From assembly GCA_001770785.1 (NCBI GenBank), contig MERZ01000331.1, positions 36,601-49,017 on the forward strand: 12,417 bases of DNA, in the 5' to 3' direction. Source of the DNA: Burkholderiales bacterium RIFCSPHIGHO2_12_FULL_61_11. Its GTDB lineage: Bacteria; Pseudomonadota; Gammaproteobacteria; Burkholderiales; Burkholderiaceae_C. Positions within the stretch are counted from its first letter, which is position 1. The number at the start of each line of letters is the position of its first letter. Positions 1 through 7,895 of this stretch are shown here, one piece after another. Position numbers and translations under genes: made by a program. The notes under the pieces are model-generated. The model was not told where the DNA came from. It did not search any database and saw nothing but the letters and a program-made list of their open reading frames with translations.

Positions 1-6
1 CAAATA

Positions 7-438
7 TTAAGCGACGGAGCCGCCAACGGCTTCAATGAGGGCCTTGGCCCCTGCGGTGGCCGAAATGCCGTTGAGCTTAACCGCTTTGGACAAACTCCCG
101 GATTTGATCACTTTGACATTCCTGGCAAGTTGGCCCACCAGGCCAGACTGTTTCAGCGTCAGAAGATCTACTTCAGCCAAGGCGAGCCGCTCCAGTGCCG
201 AGAGAGTGATCTCGGCATTGAACTTAAGCAAATGAGACTTGAAGCCGCGCTTGGGCAAGCGGCGCTGCATAGGCATTTGACCGCCTTCGAAGCCTACCTT
301 GTGGTAGCCGCCAGCACGGGACTTTTGTCCCTTGTGACCACGGCCGGCGGTTTTACCCAAGCCCGAACCGATGCCACGACCGACGCGTCGTTTGGCATGT
401 TTTGCGCCTTGACCAGGCTTGATTCCGTTCAATTCCAT
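7..438 (-). CDS. rplO: 50S ribosomal protein L15
   Basis: This encodes L15, a late-assembling protein of the large ribosomal subunit that binds 23S rRNA. The 143-residue product has the usual bacterial length. Its N-terminal third (about residues 18-45) is the Gly/Arg/Lys-rich extension of L15 with [19 protein letters not shown], which threads into rRNA, and a folded C-terminal domain ends in [15 protein letters not shown] ribosome-binding site precedes the ATG. It is the last gene of the spc operon inside the window and lies 13 bases after rpmD. The next gene in this order is normally secY, which would lie just past the left edge. The identification is firm. Confidence 0.97.
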   Translation of the reverse strand: MELNGIKPGQGAKHAKRRVGRGIGSGLGKTAGRGHKGQKSRAGGYHKVGFEGGQMPMQRRLPKRGFKSHLLKFNAEITLSALERLALAEVDLLTLKQSGLVGQLARNVKVIKSGSLSKAVKLNGISATAGAKALIEAVGGSVA

Positions 439-451
439 GTTGAGTCTCCGC

Positions 452-634
452 TCAGATAACCTTGACCAGATAACTGATCTTGTTGATCATGCCGCGCACT
501 GCAGGCGTGTCCTGCAATTCGCTGGTGCTGTTGATGCCACGCAGACCCAGACCACGCACAGTGGCGCGGTGTGATTCCTTGGTGCCAATCGGGCTACGCA
601 CCAGCTGCACTTTTAATTTGGTTTCTTTGGTCAT
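452..634 (-). CDS. rpmD: 50S ribosomal protein L30
   Basis: This encodes L30, a small protein of the large subunit. I chose the ATG giving 60 residues ([20 protein letters not shown]...), the normal length of bacterial L30. The frame stays open upstream for 19 more codons, but those would overlap the end of rpsE and resemble nothing in the family. The family core is visible: LVRSPIG near residue 11, then [14 protein letters not shown], and [14 protein letters not shown] at the C-terminus. It sits 13 bases after rpsE and 13 before rplO, so it is co-transcribed and probably translationally coupled. L30 is absent from some bacterial lineages; here it is intact. Confidence 0.96.
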   Translation of the reverse strand: MTKETKLKVQLVRSPIGTKESHRATVRGLGLRGINSTSELQDTPAVRGMINKISYLVKVI

Positions 635-647
635 ATCAATGCCTGCC

Positions 648-1166
648 TTAGCCGAAAATTTCTTCGACTGATTTGCCACGCTTGGCCGCAATTTCCGAGA
701 CCGTCGTGGATTTCTTCAGTGCATCCATCGTGGCCCGCACCATGTTGTATGGGTTACTCGAACCGTGGCTCTTGGCCACGATGTCGGTGATGCCCATTAC
801 TTCGAATACAGCGCGCATGGGTCCACCAGCAATGATGCCGGTACCCTTGGGAGCTGGCGCCATCATGACGTTTGCGGCACCGTGGTGGCCGAATACATTG
901 TGGTGAAGCGTGCCATTTTTCAACGACACCGTGGTCATGTTGCGACGCGCTTCTTCCATGGCTTTTTGCACGGCTGCGGGCACTTCTTTTGACTTGCCCT
1001 TACCCATGCCAACGCGGCCGTCACCGTCACCGACCACTGTGAGTGCAGCGAAACCGAGAATACGGCCACCCTTCACCACTTTGGTCACGCGGTTGATCGC
1101 GATCATTTTTTCCTTCAGACCATCGTCTGGAGTGTCGCTTTGCGATTTTGCTTGAAACTTAGCCAT
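648..1166 (-). CDS. rpsE: 30S ribosomal protein S5
   Basis: S5 sits at the small-subunit face between head and body and affects translational fidelity; in E. coli, changes in its N-terminal loop give spectinomycin resistance. The 172-residue product shows the double-stranded RNA-binding fold of S5 from about residue 25: [15 protein letters not shown], then [20 protein letters not shown] and [16 protein letters not shown], which form the family signature. The C-terminal S5 domain follows, with [17 protein letters not shown] and [15 protein letters not shown]. The VKGGRI loop is intact, so the sequence shows no obvious spectinomycin-type change. A GGAATT element lies before the ATG. The gene lies 17 bases after rplR. 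Confidence 0.97.
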   Translation of the reverse strand: MAKFQAKSQSDTPDDGLKEKMIAINRVTKVVKGGRILGFAALTVVGDGDGRVGMGKGKSKEVPAAVQKAMEEARRNMTTVSLKNGTLHHNVFGHHGAANVMMAPAPKGTGIIAGGPMRAVFEVMGITDIVAKSHGSSNPYNMVRATMDALKKSTTVSEIAAKRGKSVEEIFG

Positions 1167-1183
1167 ACATAATTCCAGTCTGC

Positions 1184-1549
1184 TTAGAACTGCAAACCGG
1201 CTTCACGAGCCGCATCAGCCAGCGCTTTAACGCGGCCATGGTACGCAAAACCGGCGCGATCAAACGCCACTTTCTCCACACCTGCTGCTTTTGCCTTTTC
1301 GGCAATACGCTTGCCAATGGCCTGCGCAGCAGCAACGTTTCCACCTTTACCCGAAGCGCCGATTTCCTTGCGAACTTCCACTTCCGCGGTGGATGCAGCG
1401 GCCAGAATTTTGGTACCGTCACCAGAAATAACACTGGCATAAATATGCAGATTGGTGCGATTCACGGTCAAACGGGCAACGCCTTGCGTGGCGATGCGAA
1501 TCCGGGTCTGGCGTGAACGGCGAAGGCGCTGCTCTTTTTTGGTCAACAT
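1184..1549 (-). CDS. rplR: 50S ribosomal protein L18
   Basis: L18 binds 5S rRNA together with L5 and helps dock it onto the large subunit. The product is 121 residues, close to the usual 117-120. It starts with the basic segment [19 protein letters not shown], continues with [16 protein letters not shown] and the conserved [17 protein letters not shown], and ends in the family's [15 protein letters not shown]. An AAGGAG ribosome-binding site lies 7 bases before the ATG and overlaps the TAA stop of rplF, so the two genes are tightly coupled. Nothing is unusual in the sequence. Confidence 0.97.
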   Translation of the reverse strand: MLTKKEQRLRRSRQTRIRIATQGVARLTVNRTNLHIYASVISGDGTKILAAASTAEVEVRKEIGASGKGGNVAAAQAIGKRIAEKAKAAGVEKVAFDRAGFAYHGRVKALADAAREAGLQF

Positions 1550-1560
1550 GATGCAGCTCC

Positions 1561-2094
1561 TTATTTCTTCTTGGTTTCTTTGATCGTGATTTTTTCATCC
1601 GAATAACGGATACCCTTGCCTTTGTAAGGCTCGGGAGGACGAACTGCGCGCACTTCGGCGGCAATCTGACCCACACGTTGACGATCGGAACCCTTGATCA
1701 CCACCTCGGTGGGCGTTGGGGTTTCAACCTTGATGCCAGCCGGCATGTCCAGCACCACGGGATGGGAGTAACCCACCGTCAGGTTCAACTTGGCGCCTTG
1801 CGCCTGGGCTTTGTAACCCACACCAACCAGGTTGAGTTTTTTCTCAAAGCCCTTGGTCACACCCGTCACCATGTTGTTCACGAGCTGACGCATCGTGCCG
1901 CTCATGGCATTGGCTTCACGCGAGTCGTTGGCGGGCACAAAAGTCAGCTTGCCGTCATCATTCTTGATGGTGACAAGTGCGTTTTGCGTCAGCGCCAAGG
2001 TACCGAGGGCGCCTTTGACATTAACCTGGTCATCTTTGATTGCCACATCCACGCCTTCGGGGATGGCAACCGGCATTTTTCCTACACGAGACAT
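1561..2094 (-). CDS. rplF: 50S ribosomal protein L6
   Basis: L6 binds 23S rRNA near the factor-binding region of the large subunit. The 177-residue length is standard. It begins [17 protein letters not shown], as most L6 proteins do, and consists of two repeated alpha/beta domains (about residues 1-80 and 85-177). The C-terminal signature [14 protein letters not shown], which contacts rRNA, is present, and the tail is lysine-rich (KETKKK). A strong GAGGAGA ribosome-binding site lies 7 bases before the ATG. The gene follows rpsH after 24 bases, the widest gap inside the operon, but no promoter or terminator is evident there. Confidence 0.97.
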   Translation of the reverse strand: MSRVGKMPVAIPEGVDVAIKDDQVNVKGALGTLALTQNALVTIKNDDGKLTFVPANDSREANAMSGTMRQLVNNMVTGVTKGFEKKLNLVGVGYKAQAQGAKLNLTVGYSHPVVLDMPAGIKVETPTPTEVVIKGSDRQRVGQIAAEVRAVRPPEPYKGKGIRYSDEKITIKETKKK

Positions 2095-2118
2095 TTCAGT
2101 TTCTCCTCAATGCCGCCG

Positions 2119-2514
2119 TTAGGCCACGTAGCACAGCACTTCACCACCGATACCGGTAGCGCGCGCCTTGCGATCCGTCATGACACCTTGAGGCGTCGTG
2201 ACAATTGCCACACCAAGGCCATTCATGACCTGGGGAATGGCGCCATGACCTTTGTAAACCCGCAGGCCCGGGCGACTGACGCGCTCAATGCGCTCAATCA
2301 CGGGGCGGCCGGCGTAATACTTCAGGGCGATTTCCAGTTGGGGTTTGCCATCATTGGGCTTGACAGAGAAGCCATCGATATAGCCCTCATCTTTCAAAAC
2401 CTGCGCAATGGCAATCTTGACTTTTGAAGACGGCACCTGCACAAGGGCTTTTTCAACCATTTGTGCATTGCGGATGCGCGTCAGCATGTCGGCGATAGGA
2501 TCACTCATACTCAT
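2119..2514 (-). CDS. rpsH: 30S ribosomal protein S8
   Basis: S8 binds the central domain of 16S rRNA. In E. coli it is also the translational repressor of this operon, acting on the mRNA at the start of rplE. The product is 131 residues: [18 protein letters not shown] at the N-terminus and [20 protein letters not shown] near the C-terminus, the S8 signature. Two in-frame ATGs stand 6 bases apart. The first is preferred because the AGGAGA element lies 8 bases before it and 14 before the second. I could not identify a convincing copy of the S8 rRNA target at the rplX-rplE junction by eye, so autoregulation here is unproven. Confidence 0.97.
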   Translation of the reverse strand: MSMSDPIADMLTRIRNAQMVEKALVQVPSSKVKIAIAQVLKDEGYIDGFSVKPNDGKPQLEIALKYYAGRPVIERIERVSRPGLRVYKGHGAIPQVMNGLGVAIVTTPQGVMTDRKARATGIGGEVLCYVA

Positions 2515-2531
2515 CTGTAATTCTCCTATGC

Positions 2532-2837
2532 TTACCAGCTTGCCTTGGTGATACCAGGGATATCACCAGCAAAAGCCAACTCACGGATCTTGGCGCGGGC
2601 CAAGCCGAATTGACGGAACGTACCGCGCGGGCGACCCGTGATCGCACAGCGATTGCGCTGACGAGTCGGGTTGGCGTTGCGGGGCAATTTTTGCAACTCA
2701 AGACGAGCCAGTGCGCGCTCTTCATCGGAGCGCTTGGCGTCGTTGGACGTTGCCTTGAGTTCAGCGTGTTTTTTGGCGAACTTGGCCACGAGTTTGTCGC
2801 GCTTCAGTTCACGTTGCAGTAAAGCTTGTTTTGCCAT
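2532..2837 (-). CDS. rpsN: 30S ribosomal protein S14 (zinc-independent form)
   Basis: S14 binds the 3' major domain of 16S rRNA in the head of the small subunit. I chose the ATG giving 101 residues, the usual length of the long form. The frame is open for a further 73 codons upstream, but these lie inside rplE on the same strand and are not S14-like. The signature [12 protein letters not shown] is present with a single cysteine instead of the two CxxC pairs of the short form, so this is the C-minus type that does not bind zinc. That matters because zinc-starved cells often swap S14 paralogues; this copy would be the zinc-free one. It lies 7 bases after rplE. Confidence 0.97.
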   Translation of the reverse strand: MAKQALLQRELKRDKLVAKFAKKHAELKATSNDAKRSDEERALARLELQKLPRNANPTRQRNRCAITGRPRGTFRQFGLARAKIRELAFAGDIPGITKASW

Positions 2838-2844
2838 GCCCGCC

Positions 2845-3384
2845 TCAGTTCTTGAACGGAAAACGGAAAGCAGTGAGGAGCGCCTTGCACTCTTCATCGG
2901 TCTTGGCCGTTGTGGTAATGCTGATATTGAGTCCGCGCAGGGCGTCAACCTTGTCGTACTCAATCTCAGGGAAAATGATCTGTTCTTTAACGCCGATGTT
3001 GTAGTTGCCGCGACCATCAAAGGCACGACCAGAAATACCGCGGAAGTCACGAACACGCGGCAGGGCCACGGTCACGAAACGATCGAGGAATTCATACATC
3101 TTCACGCCACGCAGCGTGACCATGCAGCCAATCGGCAAGTCTTCGCGGATCTTGAAACCGGCAATAGCCTTTTTGGCCTTGGTCACAACAGGCTTCTGGC
3201 CGGCAATCTTGGTCATGTCGCCAACGGCGCTGTCCATGACCTTCTTGTCTGCAACCGCCTCGCTCACACCCATATTGAGCGTGATCTTGGTGATGCGCGG
3301 CACCTGCATGGGCGTGGTGTAGCCGAATTTTTCAATCAGGCCAGGCGCGATTTTTTCGCGGTATTGATCTTGTAAGCGTGCCAT
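2845..3384 (-). CDS. rplE: 50S ribosomal protein L5
   Basis: L5 binds 5S rRNA and forms part of the central protuberance, contacting the P-site tRNA. The 179-residue length is standard. Conserved blocks are visible: [18 protein letters not shown] near residue 26, [20 protein letters not shown] in the middle, and [20 protein letters not shown] followed by EQIIFPEI. The start codon is only 2 bases after the rplX stop, and the nearest purine-rich stretch (AAGG) is about 10 bases upstream. Translation therefore probably depends on ribosomes arriving from rplX. In E. coli this junction is the target of repression by S8. Confidence 0.97.
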   Translation of the reverse strand: MARLQDQYREKIAPGLIEKFGYTTPMQVPRITKITLNMGVSEAVADKKVMDSAVGDMTKIAGQKPVVTKAKKAIAGFKIREDLPIGCMVTLRGVKMYEFLDRFVTVALPRVRDFRGISGRAFDGRGNYNIGVKEQIIFPEIEYDKVDALRGLNISITTTAKTDEECKALLTAFRFPFKN

Positions 3385-3386
3385 GT

Positions 3387-3707
3387 TTACGCAGCCTTAA
3401 TTTCGTCGCCGCTGGACTTGAAGACGCGCACTTTTTTGCCGTCAGCCAACAACTTGATACCCACACGATCCGCCTTACCCGTTGCAGCATTGAAAATGGC
3501 CACATTGGACTGGTGAATCGGCATGCTTTTTTCAACAATGCCACCCGTCGTGCCCTTGAGCGGATTGGGCTTGGTGTGTTTCTTCACCAGGTTGATCCCC
3601 TCCACCAGCACATAGCTGTCGTCTTTGCGCAGCGAGATCTTGCCGCGCTTGCCTTTGTCGCGACCTGCGATCACGATGATCTCGTCGCCCTTGCGAATCT
3701 TGTTCAT
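3387..3707 (-). CDS. rplX: 50S ribosomal protein L24
   Basis: L24 initiates large-subunit assembly by binding the 5' end of 23S rRNA. The product is 106 residues. The KOW motif lies at the N-terminus (about residues 5-25): [19 protein letters not shown]. It is followed by [18 protein letters not shown] and [19 protein letters not shown], standard for bacterial L24. An AAGGA ribosome-binding site lies 6 bases before the ATG and overlaps the stop of rplN, whose end is 9 bases away. Nothing is unusual. Confidence 0.97.
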   Translation of the reverse strand: MNKIRKGDEIIVIAGRDKGKRGKISLRKDDSYVLVEGINLVKKHTKPNPLKGTTGGIVEKSMPIHQSNVAIFNAATGKADRVGIKLLADGKKVRVFKSSGDEIKAA

Positions 3708-3716
3708 GGCGTGTCC

Positions 3717-4085
3717 TTACAGAACTTCAGGAGCCAGCGACACGATCTTCATGAACTTTTCAGTGCGCAATTCGCGCGTCACTGGTCCGAAGATGCGGGT
3801 GCCGATAGGCTCCAGCTTGGCGTTAAGCAACACAGCAGCGTTGCCGTCGAATTTGACGAGCGAGCCATCACTGCGGCGGATACCCTTGGCGGTGCGAACG
3901 ACCACAGCACTGTAAACCTCGCCTTTTTTGACGCGGCCACGTGGAGCGGCTTCTTTGATGCTCACCTTGATGACGTCACCAACGCTGGCGTACCGGCGCT
4001 TGGATCCGCCCAGCACCTTGATGCACATCACGGATTTGGCACCCGTGTTGTCAGCAACATCGAGTTTGGATTGCGTTTGAATCAT
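3717..4085 (-). CDS. rplN: 50S ribosomal protein L14, first gene of the spc operon
   Basis: L14 lies at the interface of the two subunits and takes part in an intersubunit bridge. The product is the canonical 122 residues: [20 protein letters not shown] at the N-terminus, the signature [20 protein letters not shown], and [20 protein letters not shown] further on. It is the first gene of the operon and has no ribosomal gene upstream; glpD follows after about 410 bases. The ribosome-binding site is poor, only a GGGA about 10 bases before the ATG. The ATG overlaps the stop codon of an 88-codon open frame (ATGA), which I do not call as a gene. The weak site and the structured leader together suggest that initiation here may be a control point. 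Confidence 0.97.
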   Translation of the reverse strand: MIQTQSKLDVADNTGAKSVMCIKVLGGSKRRYASVGDVIKVSIKEAAPRGRVKKGEVYSAVVVRTAKGIRRSDGSLVKFDGNAAVLLNAKLEPIGTRIFGPVTRELRTEKFMKIVSLAPEVL

Positions 4086-4227
4086 TTAAATTTAGTCCCA
4101 ACTTGCACCAGGAGATCGTTTGCATTTCTGCAAACTGCCAACCAGTCAGTCTTGGGCCCGTCGTCCACATCGCAAACCACTTGCAATGCTTCCGCTGGGC
4201 AGAATTCTTCGCCTTTAGTAGCGAAGC
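4086..4227 (-). promoter_or_regulatory. Structured 5' leader of the spc operon mRNA
   Basis: Between the predicted transcription start and rplN the mRNA would carry about 140 untranslated bases with three consecutive hairpins, read directly from the sequence. The first (4207-4226) has a perfect 6-bp stem, CTTCGC with GCGAAG, at the very 5' end. The second (4168-4188) has an 8-bp stem with one G-U pair and a 5-base loop. The third (4118-4135) has a perfect 7-bp stem, GTTTGCA with TGCAAAC, closed by a GAAA tetraloop on the RNA strand. The third ends about 32 bases before the rplN start. Such leaders often bind a ribosomal protein for feedback control, but which one, if any, is unknown. Confidence 0.45.
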
Positions 4228-4232
4228 CCACG

Positions 4233-4261
4233 ATTATTACCAAAGGAAATGGTCGTGTCAA
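4233..4261 (-). promoter_or_regulatory. Sigma70-type promoter of the spc operon
   Basis: On the minus strand a perfect -35 hexamer, TTGACA (4256-4261), is followed after 16-17 bases by TAATAA or AATAAT (4233-4239) as the -10. The predicted transcript would start near 4226-4228 and run into rplN. It is the only good promoter between glpD and the operon, and its strength fits a ribosomal-protein operon. Promoter function is inferred from consensus match and position. Confidence 0.7.
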
Positions 4262-4270
4262 CCACTCCTG

Positions 4271-4301
4271 GTAAAAATAATTCGTTATTGCAATAAAAAA
4301 A
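4271..4301 (-). promoter_or_regulatory. AT-rich upstream (UP-like) tract with 12-bp palindrome
   Basis: Starting about 10 bases upstream of the -35, a 31-base stretch is almost entirely A and T, the position where an UP element contacts the RNA polymerase alpha subunit at strong promoters. Inside it is the perfect palindrome TTATTGCAATAA (4285-4296), which could instead be a protein-binding site. The run of seven A residues at its far end (4295-4301) also serves as the T-tract of the candidate glpD terminator, so the elements overlap. Confidence 0.4.
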
Positions 4302-4336
4302 CCCAAGAGCGGGCAGTAGGGGCCGAATCCTTCGGC
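4294..4336 (-). terminator. Candidate terminator of glpD
   Basis: Reading leftward from glpD, the RNA would form GCCGAA-GGA-TTCGGC (4322-4336 region) and then a short GC stem, CCC-GCTCTT-GGG (4302-4313), immediately followed by seven T residues (4295-4301). The second stem is only 3 strong pairs plus flanking G-U wobbles, so the terminator is weak or acts together with the first hairpin. The position between glpD and the spc promoter is what one would expect. Confidence 0.4.
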
Positions 4337-4421
4337 TTCAGGCCACAACCGTCATGCAGTGAAACCAGCCAAAAGTAATTAATAAAATAAGGTCGTAGCC
4401 CAGCATTGGCGAGCATAATAA

Positions 4422-4438
4422 GCTATCAAAAAAGAAGC
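4422..4438. repeat. Degenerate copy of a short AT-rich Comamonadaceae repeat
   Basis: The sequence GCTATCAAAAAAGAAGC resembles the short dispersed motif GCT-AT-A-rich-AGC that I recall as common in Comamonadaceae genomes. A cleaner palindromic copy lies inside ubiA at 8933-8949. The rest of 4349-4497 holds an AT-rich patch (4376-4390), a run of seven C (4449-4455) and a short hairpin near the glpD stop (4480-4495). I see no gene there. Confidence 0.4.
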
Positions 4439-4497
4439 AAGCGAACCTCCCCCCCAATTTTTTCCCGGGCATGGCTGGGCTGCGGCACCGCGCAGCT

Positions 4498-6114
4498 TCA
4501 CTTCAAACCGACACCTCGGTCGGTCAAGCGAAGGTATTGGCTGCAAAGTGCCGAAAAGGCGTCCAGTTGAGGATCAAGCCCATTTTCCTGCAGCAGCAGG
4601 GTGGCCACTTCTGGCGCCACAGTCCGGGCCAGCGCGGCATCGAGGAAGAGCAGCCTGGAGCGCCGAGCCAGCACATCTTCCACGCAACGCGCGTACTCGT
4701 AACGCGCTGCAAAGCGCACCATCGCTTCCGTCAGACCACCGCCCAGTTCACGGCCAGCGCCCGGCAGACTGTTCACGGCAGCCGCCTCGCTGCCATAAAG
4801 ATGGATGCCCGGCGAATCGCTTATTCTGATGGCGGAATCCTGAGCGCCCACCAGCTTGAGGTGATCGGTTGCCATCCCCTTGCGGGCCGGGAGCAAACCC
4901 GCGGCGAAGCATTGGTCCAGGACGTCCTCGGCCATGGCTCGATAAGTGGTCCATTTGCCGCCCGTCACCGTCACCAGGCCGCTTTTGCTGACCAGCACTG
5001 TGTGCTCGCGCGACAGGGCCTGGGTGCTTGCTGCGTCGTCATTGGTTGGCTTGACCAGCGGCCGCAGGCCCACCCAAATGCTTTTGATGTCGGCCGGACC
5101 AGGGGCGCGGTTCAGGTAACGGGACGATTCGCGCAGGATGAAATCAATCTCTTCCTTGAAGGGCAGCGGCTCGCGCGCCAGGTCATGGCGCGGCGTGTCG
5201 GTCGTTCCCAGGATGGTTTTGCCCAGCCACGGTACGGCAAACAGCACCCGGCCATCAGCCGTTTTGGGAATCAGCATCGCGTGATCCGTCGGCATGAATG
5301 AACGATCCACCACAATATGCACGCCCTGGCTGGGTGCAATCATCGGTTGGGTGGCGCGACCAATCGCCTGCCCGTCCAGCAGACGGAGCTGATCGACCCA
5401 CACCCCGGCAGCATTCACCACGCAGCGGGCTTTCAGCTCAAAAGAGCGACCGTCTTCAGGATGCTTTTCCTGATCCTGCACGTGAAGAGCCACCAATTTT
5501 CCGTTTTCGTGGATCAAACCGGTGGCCCCACAGTAGTTGACCAGCAGCGCGCCCTGCCGCGCGGCGGTTCGGGCCAACGCCAGGGCCAGCCGGGCATCAT
5601 CAAACTGACCGTCCCAGTATTTGACCCCGCCCTTGAGGCCCTGCGGCTGGAGCGTGGGCAGGCAGGCCAGGGTCTCGCTCCGATTCAAAAATTCCGTGGA
5701 CCTCAGTCCGGCCTTGCCGGCCAGGGCGTCGTACAACTTGAGCCCAATGCCGTAGAAAGGCGTTTCCCAGCATTTATAAGAAGGCATCACAAAAGGCAGC
5801 GGCTGCGCCAGGTGCGGCGCATTGGCCAGCAGCGTCATGCGCTCGTGCAAGGCCTCGCGTACCAGGGAGATATTGCCCTGGGCCAGATAACGCACCCCGC
5901 CATGCACCAGCTTGGTGGAGCGGGACGACGTGCCTTTGGCAAAGTCATGCGATTCGACCAGCACCACGGAAAAGCCGCGTGCGGCGGCGTCGAGCGCCAC
6001 GCCCAAGCCAGTCGCGCCGCCGCCAATGACGGCAACATCGTAAAGATGCGGCGCGGCGAGCCGGTCCATCAGGTCCTTGCGCCGCGTCGGTGCTGGCAAG
6101 GGATCAGTGGCCAT
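4498..6114 (-). CDS. glpD: Aerobic glycerol-3-phosphate dehydrogenase (FAD, quinone-linked)
   Basis: GlpD oxidises sn-glycerol 3-phosphate to dihydroxyacetone phosphate at the inner membrane and passes electrons through FAD to ubiquinone. The 538-residue product is a little longer than E. coli GlpD (501). The FAD-binding motif GGGATG is at residues 31-36, followed by [17 protein letters not shown] (61-77). The second family signature, [11 protein letters not shown], is at 385-395, and the C-terminal helical domain carries [20 protein letters not shown]. The assigned ATG has no ribosome-binding site of its own. The only good one (GAAGGA) serves an out-of-frame ATG 22 bases further upstream. 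A start at Met16 is also possible. glpK is divergent, so both genes share a control region. The function is secure; the start is less so. Confidence 0.95.
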   Translation of the reverse strand: MATDPLPAPTRRKDLMDRLAAPHLYDVAVIGGGATGLGVALDAAARGFSVVLVESHDFAKGTSSRSTKLVHGGVRYLAQGNISLVREALHERMTLLANAPHLAQPLPFVMPSYKCWETPFYGIGLKLYDALAGKAGLRSTEFLNRSETLACLPTLQPQGLKGGVKYWDGQFDDARLALALARTAARQGALLVNYCGATGLIHENGKLVALHVQDQEKHPEDGRSFELKARCVVNAAGVWVDQLRLLDGQAIGRATQPMIAPSQGVHIVVDRSFMPTDHAMLIPKTADGRVLFAVPWLGKTILGTTDTPRHDLAREPLPFKEEIDFILRESSRYLNRAPGPADIKSIWVGLRPLVKPTNDDAASTQALSREHTVLVSKSGLVTVTGGKWTTYRAMAEDVLDQCFAAGLLPARKGMATDHLKLVGAQDSAIRISDSPGIHLYGSEAAAVNSLPGAGRELGGGLTEAMVRFAARYEYARCVEDVLARRSRLLFLDAALARTVAPEVATLLLQENGLDPQLDAFSALCSQYLRLTDRGVGLK

Positions 6115-6136
6115 GGGCTTTATTTTGCGTGTCCAT
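6104..6136 (-). CDS. Possible 10-codon upstream ORF overlapping the glpD start
   Basis: An ATG at 6136 (reading leftward) opens a frame of ten codons, [10 protein letters not shown], ending in TGA inside glpD codons 3-4. It is preceded at 7 bases by GAAGGA (6144-6149), the only good ribosome-binding sequence before glpD. glpD starts within this frame at another phase. It could be a leader peptide whose translation delivers ribosomes to glpD, or a fortuitous frame with the true glpD start misjudged. Nothing else supports it as a gene. Confidence 0.3.
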   Translation of the reverse strand: MDTQNKAHGH

Positions 6137-6312
6137 ACAACAGTCCTTCAGTGCGCCCTGAGCTTAACGTAGCAACTGCCTGGCTCGCGGACCGGCCCGA
6201 TGGTCCGTGCTTTCCCATTTCCAGGCTCTCGCGCAGAGACGTTTTGGCAGGTTTCGGTATAGAGTGGCTGGAAATTTTCTTACCATTTCGCGCGAACAGC
6301 CACCGAATCACC
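6115..6312. promoter_or_regulatory. Shared glpD-glpK control region with candidate operator
   Basis: The two glycerol genes diverge from this 198-base gap, so regulatory sites for both should be here. A perfect 10-bp palindrome, TTCGCGCGAA, lies at 6287-6296 just before glpK, and another TTTCG half site is at 6252-6256. DeoR-family GlpR repressors bind TTCG/CGAA-type sequences, so these are candidate operators. TATAGA at 6258-6263 could be a glpK -10, but no good -35 accompanies it. No gene is evident. All assignments here are inference. Confidence 0.35.
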
Positions 6313-7806
6313 ATGACTTATCTGCTCACCCTTGACCAGGGCACCTCCAGCTCACGAAGCATTGTGTTTGACGAGCTGGGCCGTGTCGTCGCCCTGGCCC
6401 AGCAGGAATTGCCCCAGATTTATCCCCGACCGGGCTGGGTCGAACACGACCCGATGGAAATATGGCGTAGCCAGCTGGCCACGGCACGGCTTGCACTGGA
6501 CCAGGCCGGACTGAAAGCCAGTGACATCCGGGCACTGGGCATCACCAACCAGCGCGAAACCACGGTGGTCTGGAACCGCAAGACGGGCCAGCCGATTCAC
6601 CACGCCATCGTCTGGCAAGACCGGCGCGCCGAGGCCACCTGCACGCAATTGCGCGAGCAAGGCAAGGAAGCGCTGATCCAGTCCAAAACCGGGCTGCTGA
6701 TCGATGCCTATTTTTCAGGCACCAAGCTCAAGTGGCTGCTTGATAACGTTCCCGGCGCACGCGCCCAAGCCGAGCGCGGTGAGTTGGCTTTTGGCACCAT
6801 CGACTGCTGGCTAATGTGGCAGTTGACGGGCGGCGCGCTGCACGCCACCGACGTCAGCAATGCGTCGCGCACCCTGCTCTTTAATGTGCACAGCAACCAG
6901 TGGGACGCCGAGCTGCTGGACTTGCTGGGCATTCCCGCGTCGCTGATGCCCCAGGTCATGCCTTCCAGCGCGCACTACGGCGAGGTCATGCCCGAACTGC
7001 TGGGCCAGGCGATTCCGATTGGCGGCGTTGCGGGTGACCAGCAAAGTGCGCTGTTCGGGCAGGCCTGCTTCAGCGCGGGCATGGCCAAAAACACCTATGG
7101 CACCGGCTGCTTCATGCTGATGCATACGGGCAAGCAGTTTCAAACCTCGCGCAACGGCCTGCTCACCACCAGCGCCGCGCAGACCACGGCACAGACCGAA
7201 TTTGCCATTGAAGGCAGCGTGTTTGTCGGCGGCGCGGTGGTGCAGTGGCTGCGCGACGGCCTGCACGCCATCCAGGGTATTGGCGAGGTGGAGGCGCTGG
7301 CGCAAAGCATTCCCGACTCCGGCGGCGTGATGGTGGTGCCGGCCTTCACCGGCCTGGGCGCCCCCTACTGGAAGCCCGACGCCCGCGGCACCATCACCGG
7401 GCTGACACGCGGCACGACGCTGGCCCACATTGCGCGGGCGGCCCTGGAAAGTATTGCCTATCAAAGCGCGGCCCTGCTGCTGGCCATGAGCCGCGATGCG
7501 GTCAGCGCCGGTGCCGCGCCCTTGGCCGAACTGCGGGTTGATGGCGGGGCTTGCGTGAACGATCTGTTGATGCAGTTTCAGGCCGACTTGCTGGGCATTC
7601 CGGTGGTCCGCCCGGCCGTCATCGAAACCACCGCCCTGGGCGCCGCCTGGCTGGCCGGCCTCTCCACGGGCGTGTACCGCAGCACCGCCGAGCTCTCCGG
7701 CCTGTGGCGCGCCGAACGGACGTTCTTGCCCACGCTGAGCGCCGAGCGCGCAGCCGCCCTGATGGCGCAGTGGGAGCATGCCGTCAGGCAGACCGTGCTC
7801 CAATAG
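6313..7806 (+). CDS. glpK: Glycerol kinase
   Basis: GlpK phosphorylates glycerol with ATP to sn-glycerol 3-phosphate in the cytoplasm, trapping it for GlpD. The 497-residue product matches the family (E. coli 502). The N-terminal FGGY domain begins [20 protein letters not shown], whose DQGTSSSR loop binds ATP phosphates. Substrate residues are present: R81-E82 in NQRET, Y133 in [13 protein letters not shown] (first FGGY signature), and D241 in GDQQ, the likely catalytic base. The second signature, [18 protein letters not shown], starts near residue 411. The frame is open upstream, but [11 protein letters not shown] is the conserved family start. No clear ribosome-binding site precedes it. No glycerol facilitator gene (glpF) lies beside it. 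Confidence 0.96.
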   Translation: MTYLLTLDQGTSSSRSIVFDELGRVVALAQQELPQIYPRPGWVEHDPMEIWRSQLATARLALDQAGLKASDIRALGITNQRETTVVWNRKTGQPIHHAIVWQDRRAEATCTQLREQGKEALIQSKTGLLIDAYFSGTKLKWLLDNVPGARAQAERGELAFGTIDCWLMWQLTGGALHATDVSNASRTLLFNVHSNQWDAELLDLLGIPASLMPQVMPSSAHYGEVMPELLGQAIPIGGVAGDQQSALFGQACFSAGMAKNTYGTGCFMLMHTGKQFQTSRNGLLTTSAAQTTAQTEFAIEGSVFVGGAVVQWLRDGLHAIQGIGEVEALAQSIPDSGGVMVVPAFTGLGAPYWKPDARGTITGLTRGTTLAHIARAALESIAYQSAALLLAMSRDAVSAGAAPLAELRVDGGACVNDLLMQFQADLLGIPVVRPAVIETTALGAAWLAGLSTGVYRSTAELSGLWRAERTFLPTLSAERAAALMAQWEHAVRQTVLQ

Positions 7807-7895
7807 CGTGGGCATTTGACAGACCAGGATTCGGCGACAATCCGCTCTCGGGCGGATGCTTCCAAAGCCGCCAGAATTTAGCGAGCGACACAGAA

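Noticed and set aside
635..691. 19-codon N-terminal extension of rpmD
   Set aside because: It overlaps rpsE on the same strand and makes the protein longer than any typical L30.
3372..3392. S8 repressor target at the rplX-rplE junction
   Set aside because: Only 4-bp alternative stems are visible and I could not match them to the S8-binding core.
5317..6312. Long plus-strand open frame running into glpK from far upstream
   Set aside because: It lies antisense to glpD and the protein does not resemble anything; glpK starts at the conserved [11 protein letters not shown] at 6313.
7816..7841. proC promoter TTGACA with GACAAT
   Set aside because: The spacer is 14 bases, too short for a normal sigma70 promoter, so I mention it only within the proC entry.
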